Below are positions 58,230-64,000 of a stretch of 64,000 nt of DNA, one piece after another. The notes beneath the pieces are model-generated. The model did no database searches. It was not told where the DNA came from and saw only the letters and a list, made by a program, of their open reading frames with translations. The DNA lies in the NCBI GenBank assembly GCA_001784435.1, contig MFQZ01000005.1, forward strand, positions 48,312 through 112,311, in the 5' to 3' direction. Position 1 is the stretch's first letter. Each line of letters starts with the position of its first letter. The position numbers and the translations under genes are program-made. This DNA comes from Candidatus Magasanikbacteria bacterium RIFOXYC2_FULL_42_28 (GTDB lineage Bacteria > Patescibacteria > ABY1 > Magasanikbacterales > GWA2-37-8).

Positions 58230-58955
58230 ATGACTGAACTTCGCGGATCAGGTCCAAGAGAAATAAGTAATGCTGAAGCATTTGCTATTAAGATGGCCAA
58301 ACAAAAAGGCGCGCTATTAGCTGGAAATACGCCTCAAATTGCCGATGACGTACGAGCTGGAATGTCAATTGGTGAAATAGCTAAAAAATATGATGTAGCC
58401 AGAGAGTTTGGGGTTACTGACCAAATAGCATATTCAATAACAAAAGCGGCATTAGACACTTTTTTTTCTCCTGAAGAACGTAAGGCAATTTTTGCCCCTC
58501 GATTAAGACAGGTGTCAAGGCAAGTTGGGCTAGAATCAATGGCAAATGGGGTTGGATTGTTTGGCAGATCACCAGAAAAAAGAAAAGCAGATTCAAGGAG
58601 CGCGGGACAAGTTGGCGGAGCAGTATCAAAGGAATTAGGAAAAGGAATATTTAGTTCAAAAAGAAAAGAATACGACGCGCTACGCTCAAACAGAGGACGG
58701 GTTGACGGTTGGCGTGGTGGTAAAATTGTGGATGGGATGGACGAAGCAGAATATACTCTTTCTTTACTCGGCGATCCTTCATTCCGGCATCCAATTGGAC
58801 ATAGCAAAGCTGGCCATCCAGATGTCGTCAAAATTACCAGATATGTAAATGAAAAATACGGCAACAACCGTTCTATAAACGCTACTAAACACTTTTTTGC
58901 GAACGACATAGAAAGAACTAAAAATAGAATAGCTAAAGGATATCAAAAGGACTAA
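58230..58955 (+). CDS. Hypothetical basic protein, possibly DNA-binding
   Basis: No secure family. A helix-turn-helix-like segment (MSIGEIAKKYDVAREFGVTD, about 45-65) lies near the N-terminus. The middle (about 110-165) is basic and Gly-rich. The C-terminal part (about 170-225, AEYTLSLLGDPSFRHPIG, then VNEKYGNNRSINATKHF) recalls Myb/SANT-like helices seen beside homing-type nucleases. No nuclease catalytic residues are recognisable. It has its own promoter and a strong terminator. Confidence 0.6.
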   Translation: MTELRGSGPREISNAEAFAIKMAKQKGALLAGNTPQIADDVRAGMSIGEIAKKYDVAREFGVTDQIAYSITKAALDTFFSPEERKAIFAPRLRQVSRQVGLESMANGVGLFGRSPEKRKADSRSAGQVGGAVSKELGKGIFSSKRKEYDALRSNRGRVDGWRGGKIVDGMDEAEYTLSLLGDPSFRHPIGHSKAGHPDVVKITRYVNEKYGNNRSINATKHFFANDIERTKNRIAKGYQKD

Positions 58956-58986
58956 AAAAACCCGCTTTAAAAAAGCGGGTTTTGTT
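58954..58986 (+). terminator. Intrinsic terminator
   Basis: AAAACCCGCTTT/AAAGCGGGTTTT followed by G then TTTG, at the end of the 58230 gene. It also faces the minus-strand repeat fragment at 58988. Confidence 0.85.
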
Positions 58987-58987
58987 T

Positions 58988-59067
58988 GTATCACTTTACA
59001 ACGAAATCCGAACCGTTTTTGAAAAAAATTAACTGGCCAATCGTCAAGTTTCCGCTCGCCATATTAT
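58988..59067 (-). repeat. 80-bp direct repeat, left copy (C-terminal gene fragment, possible attL)
   Basis: 80 bp, identical at 72 positions to 63891-63970, in the same orientation, including one 35-bp perfect run. On the minus strand it encodes ASGNLTIGQLIFFKNGSDFVVK and a stop at 58991, the same tail as the gene at the window's right edge. It lies directly after the rhuM stop. It could be the displaced 3' end of that gene, left by integration of the island. Confidence 0.8.
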
Positions 59068-59897
59068 TTCTTCTTTTTACCCTTCCCAGGGAGCCTAGTT
59101 GTCTTGTCAACAAACGCATCAAAGTCGGAGACATATTTCTTATCTTCCTCGACGCGATATTTTTCATACTCACCGAGTGCTAATGCTTCGGCGACTTCGT
59201 GGCTTACTTTACCTAAATCACCCAAAATATTGCTCAACTATATTATTGAGGCCGGAGAGCTCTTCTTTATCTAAATAATTTTTAGCAATTACCATATCGG
59301 ATTTGCGTATGGCACGGTGGCAAAAAAATGCTGAGCTTCAGCGCTATTTTTATCATAATCCACACTGCACTGGGCATAAATATCAGTGATTTTCTGATAA
59401 AACCTACGCTCGCTACTACGAATGTCCGCTATGCGAGCCAACTGTTCTTCAAAGTAATCTTGACCAAAAGTGTAATTGGGGGTTTTCAGCCGTTCATCAT
59501 CCATGGTAAAACCTTTAATAATGTATTCTTTTAGTCGTTCCGTCGCCCAAATGCGAAACTGTGTCGCTTGTGTACTATTTACCCTATACCCAACCGAAAG
59601 AATGGCATCGAGATTGTAAAATTCTACATCCCTTGAAACTTGTCTTACGCCTTCATTTTGAACTTGTGCAATTTTTGCACAAGTTGAATTTTTATCTAAT
59701 TCGCCTTCCTGAAAAATATTTTGAAGATGTTTTGTAACTACGCTCCTGTCAATCCCAAAGAGTTCAGCGATTTTGGCCTGGGTAAGCCAAATATTCTCAT
59801 CCCGCAAAAATATCTCTACTTTTACCTTGCCATTTGGCGTTGTATAAAGTAAAAATTCTGTAAAGCTATTTTGTTTGATAATTTTATTATTCTTCAT
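59064..59897 (-). pseudogene. RhuM-family gene, decayed by two internal deletions
   Basis: The N-terminal part (MKNNKIIKQNSFTEF to HFFATV, ending in frame at 59289) is a good RhuM protein with YTTPNGKVKVEIFLRDENIWLTQAKIAELFG. After it, two more family segments stay readable in other frames: IRKSDMVIAKNYLDKEELSG (about 59280-59220) and GDLGKVSHEVAEALALGEYEKYRV down to a stop at 59064. The parts between them, present in intact RhuM (about 330 residues), are missing, so this is a pseudogene. The frame is open upstream to 59942. It belongs to the accessory island. Confidence 0.85.
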
Positions 59898-59996
59898 ATT
59901 TATATAGTAAAAATGACCATCGGCACTTTGGTCAATACTCATATAATATCAAATTTTGCGCGGATAGTAAATACACTCAGGACATACACCCGGGAC

Positions 59997-62144
59997 TTAT
60001 ACAATAGTTTCTAACGGATAATGCTTGTCGTAATATTTTTTTCGCTGTTTATACATTCGTTCAAAATATGGAATTAAATTATCGCGATAATCATAAACTA
60101 TTTTAGCCAAACTATCACTATGGAGGATACGACCAATATATTGCGCCAATTTGCCTTCAAAAGAAAACGGGTAAACCAGAAAAAGTGAATCTAAATGCGG
60201 GAAGTGCACACCCTCGCCAACCAGTTGTCCGGTCGCTATAATAATTTGGAAATGTCCGCACAAAATTTGTTTTTCCTTCTCTTTTTTCTTGCTTGCGGCC
60301 AAGTCGCCAGTCATAGTGATAATTTCAAAATCGCGTTTTAAATATTCAGCCATAATATCAACGTGCTCTTTCCGTTCAGTAAGCACTAAACATTTTTTCC
60401 CGGATTGAGCAGATTGAATAATATCGTTAATAATTTGTTGATTACGAGCGGTGTCAAAACACAACGATTTTATTACCGGCTGACTATTGCGAACGGAAAT
60501 TTTGAAAGTAAAATTAAGAGCGGTAGTTTTAATAATAATAGAAACAGATGGCTTTTCGTAAAATTTTGCGGTAGCAGTTTTCGCGACTAATTTTTCTGAA
60601 ATATTATTATTTTGAGTATTTTCTACTTCATGAATAACTTCGCCAAGATAAATATAAATAAGCCGTTCATCGTTACGTTTTCTGGTTGGCGTTGCTGTCA
60701 AACCATACAAATATGCCGGTTTGAGTTTGATAATAATTTGTCGAAACATTTTGGCCGGCATGTGGTGGCATTCGTCAACAATCACAGTCCCAAATTGATT
60801 AGCGAATTCCGTGATATTTTCAAGACGAGACAAACTTTGCACCATCGCGACCGTAATAGGTATTTGAATTTTTTTCTTGACACCAATAATCTGACCAATC
60901 TTTTTCTTTGGTATACCAAAAAAATTTTCTATTCGTTCCAGCCACTGATTAAAAATTTGTTTGCGGTGAACGAGAATTAAAGCCGGTTGTTTTTTCTCCG
61001 CGACCAAAGCCAAACCCATAATCGTTTTGCCAGATCCGGGCGGAGCGACCAAAATGCCGGTACTAATATTTTTAAAAACGTTAAGCGCAATAGTTTGATA
61101 ATCAAAAAGCGGACAAGAAAAATCATACTTTATCGGTTTATCTTGGTGGCGTTCGTCAATAATCTGGTAAGGGATTTTTTGTTCGCTTAAAAAATGCAGG
61201 AGGGAACCAAGAAATCCGCGTGGGAGTAAAATATTAGTGTCATCTTTCTCAATCATTTTAAAATATCGCTCCGTGCCGTAAGTAGACAAACCCATCCGCT
61301 GTTTAATGGCATACTCGGTATTAAAAAAATTGAGCTGTTCACCAAGGAAAGTGGCCAATTCTTTAAATACGAACGATTTGAGAATAATAATATGTGAGCC
61401 AACGGTTATTGGTAAATCAGAGCCGGTGTATTTGATGGTGGGATCAGTATTTTTTTTCTGTTCAATTAATTTGACATAAAGTTCATCAAAAGTAGCCGCT
61501 GATATTTTTTGTATTGTTTGTAAAAAAGACCACTGGTCAACAAACGGCGTAAAATTATTTTCAATATCTAAGAATACGGTGTTGTTATTTTTGCGCGCCG
61601 CGCCTTGAAGTGGTAAGGCGATAAGATTGCCCAGGCCTTTGCCTGATAAATAATCTTGGTTAGGGAAAATACGATCAAAAGTACATTCGCCATCCAACGG
61701 ATCAATGCTGTTTGATAACGATAAAAGTCGCAAAAAAATTAAACGGCTCTTAAATGCCGGAAACGGAGTTTCAAAAAACCACCAAACATGCGCGCCATTG
61801 CCAGAACGTGAACGCTCCACGTACATTGGCAAATTATATTCTTTACATACCAACACGATGGCCACGACTTCTTTTCGCCAATTTTCACCGTCAAAATCAG
61901 CCGCGACAAACCACGAAGTATTATTGATGAGCAATGGATAGACGCCAATAATTCTATTGCCCCGGAGATGATTTTCAAGAACGCTGTCGGTAAACGGCGC
62001 ATAGGCAGTATTGGCACGGTCAGTGTGAACTGGGAACCAACCTTGTTTTTTACCATCCCACGAAATCCAATGTTGCGCAAAAACATCGGTGCGGCCAATA
62101 AAAATGGATTTATAAATATTTATCTTATCTTGTGATGAAAGCAT
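59997..62144 (-). CDS. TOTE-type primase-helicase (AEP domain plus SF2 helicase)
   Basis: A 715-residue protein. The N-terminal archaeo-eukaryotic primase-like domain has DFD at 83-85 and SRSGNGAHVWW at 112-122, with LIALPLQGAARK near 174, as in the AEP domain of TOTE conflict systems. The C-terminal SF2 helicase has Walker A APPGSGKT at 367-374, DECHH at 457-461, TATPTR near 486 and QYIGRILHS near 676. No nuclease domain is visible in it. The family is linked to anti-mobile-element defence. It is separate from the MazF gene by a terminator. Confidence 0.9.
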   Translation of the reverse strand: MLSSQDKINIYKSIFIGRTDVFAQHWISWDGKKQGWFPVHTDRANTAYAPFTDSVLENHLRGNRIIGVYPLLINNTSWFVAADFDGENWRKEVVAIVLVCKEYNLPMYVERSRSGNGAHVWWFFETPFPAFKSRLIFLRLLSLSNSIDPLDGECTFDRIFPNQDYLSGKGLGNLIALPLQGAARKNNNTVFLDIENNFTPFVDQWSFLQTIQKISAATFDELYVKLIEQKKNTDPTIKYTGSDLPITVGSHIIILKSFVFKELATFLGEQLNFFNTEYAIKQRMGLSTYGTERYFKMIEKDDTNILLPRGFLGSLLHFLSEQKIPYQIIDERHQDKPIKYDFSCPLFDYQTIALNVFKNISTGILVAPPGSGKTIMGLALVAEKKQPALILVHRKQIFNQWLERIENFFGIPKKKIGQIIGVKKKIQIPITVAMVQSLSRLENITEFANQFGTVIVDECHHMPAKMFRQIIIKLKPAYLYGLTATPTRKRNDERLIYIYLGEVIHEVENTQNNNISEKLVAKTATAKFYEKPSVSIIIKTTALNFTFKISVRNSQPVIKSLCFDTARNQQIINDIIQSAQSGKKCLVLTERKEHVDIMAEYLKRDFEIITMTGDLAASKKKEKEKQILCGHFQIIIATGQLVGEGVHFPHLDSLFLVYPFSFEGKLAQYIGRILHSDSLAKIVYDYRDNLIPYFERMYKQRKKYYDKHYPLETIV

Positions 62145-62204
62145 ACAAACTTAATTATATGAGTATGATAACAAAAATATCAGATAAATCAATACTGGCG
62201 GGGA

Positions 62205-62236
62205 ATAAAAAAAGCGGCGACAATGCGCCGAAAAAA
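62205..62236 (-). terminator. Terminator after the MazF-like gene
   Basis: Minus strand: CGGCG/CGCCG stem with a short loop, followed by GCTTTTTTTATT. It separates the lexA-like/mazF-like unit from the primase-helicase gene. Confidence 0.7.
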
Positions 62237-62265
62237 TACTAGATTAATTTTAATAGATTATTTAT

Positions 62266-62817
62266 TTATTTTTTATTAAACTTTCCCCCCTTAACCAATT
62301 TCAGGTCAAGTTGCACATGCGTAAAAAATTTCCACACGGCCCCGCATTTTGGACAAGTTAAATCAATATTTTGTCCGGCTGGCAAGCATAAATTGCCCTC
62401 CAAATTTAAATCAACTTTGCAATACATACACTTAAATTGGCCGGGAAAATAATAACAGTCACTCATAAACCAAAATGGGCTTTTAGATAATCCCTTACTT
62501 TTTTTCATCACCGCGCTTTCACACTTCCCTATTTTACCAATAATCCGCTGGTAATCACAGGACTCTATATTATACACCTTGATAATGGAAGCGCCATGCA
62601 AATTATTATTGCCGTCTGGTTCTACTGTAATATCATCATCTAATTTATTTCTTACATTACCGGTCAAAGGCATAACTGTTACCAAATTAGAACGTCTCAA
62701 TTGTTCATCCGATTGGATAACCAATCCCGGACGCTTATCTTGAAATTCGTGACCAACACTAGGACTAAACTGGACCCAGAGTAAATCACCACATTTTATT
62801 TCTCCTTTGGCAAACAT
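62266..62817 (-). CDS. MazF/PemK-like toxin domain fused to a zinc ribbon
   Basis: The N-terminal 110 residues fit the PemK/MazF fold: GDLLWVQFSPSVGHEFQDKRPGLVIQS, then NLVTVMPLTGNVRN and SIIKVYNIESCDYQRIIGKI. MazF proteins cut RNA. The C-terminal part (about 125-165) has CMYCKV and LTCPKCGAVWKFF, a four-Cys zinc ribbon not usual in MazF. The start at 62817 overlaps the LexA-like gene by 22 bp, so the two are translationally coupled. No MazE-type antitoxin is next to it. Confidence 0.8.
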   Translation of the reverse strand: MFAKGEIKCGDLLWVQFSPSVGHEFQDKRPGLVIQSDEQLRRSNLVTVMPLTGNVRNKLDDDITVEPDGNNNLHGASIIKVYNIESCDYQRIIGKIGKCESAVMKKSKGLSKSPFWFMSDCYYFPGQFKCMYCKVDLNLEGNLCLPAGQNIDLTCPKCGAVWKFFTHVQLDLKLVKGGKFNKK

Positions 62818-63557
62818 AAATTTTCATAATAATCATACTCTTCTTTGGAAATATCGCCCAATCCTTTTAAAGCATCCGCCATCGCGGCATTTCTGAAATC
62901 AGCCAACTCGTCCGGCTGTTTCATAACTTTTACCACTCTGCCAGCGATAAAATATGAATCTAAATCATCTTGGTGTATATATATCGGAGGCAAATCTTCG
63001 TTAGATTCAGAAACTAAAACAACCCGTTGATTTTTATCATCTAAAAATAATTTTTTAATATTGGCAACGCCGTCAATAATTGATACCACATATTCTCCAT
63101 TCCGAAGTTGCTTTTCGGTTTTGTCAACAATTACAAAATCACCATCTTCAATGGTGTCTTCATCAATGTATGCTCGATTCATGGAAGAACCTACAGCGCG
63201 TAAAACAAACAAATTATTTATTTTATCAACCAAATCCCCCAATACGGTTTTGCTGGCTTTTAAATAGCCCTCGGCATACCCGTCGGCAAAATAAGTGGCC
63301 TCGCCACAATTGGCACTACCTACAATCGGCAGTGATACTAAATTATTTTCTGCCGATAATCCACCGCGCGTCTTTTCTATGGTATTATTCTGTCGATCAA
63401 TTTTTATCAGGCCTCTTTTGGCCAGCTGGTCTAAATGATGTTTAATTTTTTGCGGACTACCAGTTTCACCAATTTTGCCGCCAATTTGACGCAAAGTTAA
63501 ACCGGACACATTTTGGGTATCCAATAATTTTAGCAATTTTTCTTGGGCTATGTGCAT
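62796..63557 (-). CDS. LexA/S24-like self-cleaving regulator
   Basis: A 253-residue protein. The N-terminal winged-helix part reads EKLLKLLDTQNVSGLTLRQI, then GSPQKIKHHLDQLAKRGLIK. The C-terminal S24 peptidase domain has the cleavage-site region VGSANCGEA (Cys84-Gly85 in place of the usual Ala-Gly), the catalytic Ser125 in AVGSSMNRA, and Lys168/169 in VANIKKLF. The ATG at 63557 lies inside a palindromic operator, so the transcript is nearly leaderless. The GTG at 63584 lies within the promoter and is less likely. It should repress its own unit and release it on DNA damage, an inference from the family. Confidence 0.85.
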   Translation of the reverse strand: MHIAQEKLLKLLDTQNVSGLTLRQIGGKIGETGSPQKIKHHLDQLAKRGLIKIDRQNNTIEKTRGGLSAENNLVSLPIVGSANCGEATYFADGYAEGYLKASKTVLGDLVDKINNLFVLRAVGSSMNRAYIDEDTIEDGDFVIVDKTEKQLRNGEYVVSIIDGVANIKKLFLDDKNQRVVLVSESNEDLPPIYIHQDDLDSYFIAGRVVKVMKQPDELADFRNAAMADALKGLGDISKEEYDYYENLCLPKEK

Positions 63558-63615
63558 ATTATGCTTATGCACATATAATAACACAAAAACTGATTTTTGT
63601 CAAAAGTTATCCACA
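63550..63615 (-). promoter_or_regulatory. LexA-like gene promoter, palindromic operator and TGTGGATAA box
   Basis: Minus strand: TGTGGATAA (63615-63607), 3 bp, TTGACA (63603-63598), 17 bp, TATTAT (63580-63575). Directly downstream is a perfect inverted repeat, ATGTGCATA-N7-TATGCACAT (63550-63574), which includes the start codon. Its place between the -10 and the start fits an autorepressor operator. Confidence 0.9.
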
Positions 63616-63616
63616 G

Positions 63617-63890
63617 GACGGTAAGTATTGAAATGGTTGACGGGATATAAATACTACTAACAAATAGCAAATACATCAATTACTCACCCCTACCGGCCCA
63701 ATCGGACAGGTGGGAGATTCGGATTTCGTTGTAAAGTGATACCAACAACCGACAACTCGAAATTACCCCCACATTTTCGTTGACGACACGAAGCGTCGCC
63801 CATTGTTTTTTTGGCCAACCGAAAAACGCTTGGACGGCGTTACGCGTCGCCAACGGAAATTTTACCGAAAATCCGAGAAGTTGTGTTGTG
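63617..63890. other. Gene-free right end of the island with an inverted repeat fragment
   Basis: The stretch holds a plus-strand fragment encoding LTPTGPIGQVGDSDFVVK with a stop at 63737-63739. Its last 25 bp (63718-63742) are a perfect inverted copy of 58988-59012. The rest (63745-63890) is hairpin-rich, e.g. CCGACAACTC with GAGAAGTTGT, and may terminate the gene at the window end. No complete gene is seen. Confidence 0.6.
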
Positions 63891-63970
63891 GTATCACTTT
63901 ACAACCAAATCCGAACCGTTTTTGAAAAAAATTAACTGGCCGACAATCAAGTTTCCGCCCGCCACTTTAT
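63891..63970 (-). repeat. 80-bp direct repeat, right copy (possible attR)
   Basis: Matches 58988-59067 at 72 of 80 positions. Here it is the 3' end of a gene read on the minus strand from beyond the window. The two copies bracket about 4.8 kb of rhuM, primase-helicase, MazF-like and LexA-like genes. Confidence 0.8.
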
Positions 63971-64000
63971 CCCCTTGCCCCTGCGCCCCATTTTTGATAC
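63894..64000 (-). CDS. C-terminal end of an unknown gene (5' part outside the window)
   Basis: The frame is open from the window edge: IKNGAQGQGDKVAGGNLIVG, then QLIFFKNGSDLVVK and a TGA at 63894. Nothing in this 34-residue part names a family. The tail is shared with the fragments at 58991 and, in part, at 63737. The Gly-rich sequence and beta-like pattern suggest an extracellular or repeat protein, but that is a guess. Confidence 0.7.
   Translation of the reverse strand, partial: IKNGAQGQGDKVAGGNLIVGQLIFFKNGSDLVVK

Noticed and set aside
24388..63615. Replication origin, because of DnaA-box sequences
   Set aside because: The boxes are single and scattered at promoters up to 39 kb apart. 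There is no cluster, AT-rich unwinding element or dnaA/dnaN gene next to them.

Overview
The window looks like a chromosomal segment of a Candidate Phyla Radiation (Patescibacteria, Parcubacteria-like) bacterium. The reasons are moderate GC (roughly 40% by eye), tightly packed genes on both strands, the standard code with TGA stops, very regular sigma70-type promoters (several are TTGACA-N17-TATAAT), many small hypothetical proteins, DUF5667/DUF4349/DUF378-type proteins, and dense short palindromic repeats that even sit inside genes. No rRNA genes, CRISPR arrays or complete insertion sequences were seen. The lineage is an inference from gene style, not from a marker tree.

Layout. 1-4.7 kb: the 3' part of an F-type ATP synthase operon (atpA partial, atpG, atpD, atpC), with a pair of mirror-image structured elements between atpD and atpC. 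4.7-12.6 kb: a Cys-rich mini-protein, a large unknown coiled-coil protein, an ABC exporter, a UvrD-type helicase-nuclease and a DUF721 protein. 12.7-24.4 kb: cell shape and wall (mreB-mreC-mreD-PBP2), greA, lysS, a HAM1-NUDIX fusion, serS, alr, ftsQ. 24.4-26.2 kb: an HNH protein and a Xer recombinase. 26.2-33.4 kb (minus): dnaJ, dnaK, and an hrcA-grpE-yhhQ-queF operon under a CIRCE-like operator, plus a candidate small RNA on the plus strand. 33.5-42.7 kb: SPFH protein, YidC, AlkD, an LTA-synthase-like enzyme, transketolase, an aminotransferase, a DUF378 protein and an FTR1 permease. 42.8-44.7 kb: a serine recombinase whose reading frame runs through tRNA-Ser(GGA). 44.7-51.4 kb: lgt, a duplicated LOG protein, gatA, gatC, a roughly 450-nt densely structured candidate RNA, tsaE and rarA. 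51.5-58.1 kb: hypothetical and DUF5667 proteins, an isolated GC-rich gene with a structured leader, and a DUF4349/ECF-sigma pair. 58.2-64 kb: an accessory defence-like island.

The most unusual parts are these. (1) The island at about 59.06-63.89 kb holds a LexA-like regulator overlapping a MazF/zinc-ribbon protein, a TOTE-type primase-helicase and a decayed rhuM. It is bracketed by 80-bp direct repeats that encode the C-terminus of the gene at the window's right edge. (2) The large structured RNA lies upstream of tsaE. (3) The GC-rich gene at 55.49-56.15 kb has codon use unlike anything around it. (4) Five promoters carry a TGTGGATA(A/T) box 3-10 nt upstream of the -35, always in the same orientation. 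(5) Two repeat families are inserted in frame in uvrD, tsaE, grpE and rarA.

How the genes work together: the core genes cover ATP synthesis, murein synthesis and cell shape, protein folding under HrcA control, aminoacyl-tRNA synthesis (lysS, serS, gatCA), lipoprotein and membrane-protein biogenesis (lgt, yidC), and nucleotide sanitation and DNA repair (HAM1-NUDIX, alkD, uvrD-like, rarA). The right end is accessory DNA. Several frames look shifted at homopolymers (51.5-52.5 kb and 53.8-54.1 kb), which may be real or assembly errors.
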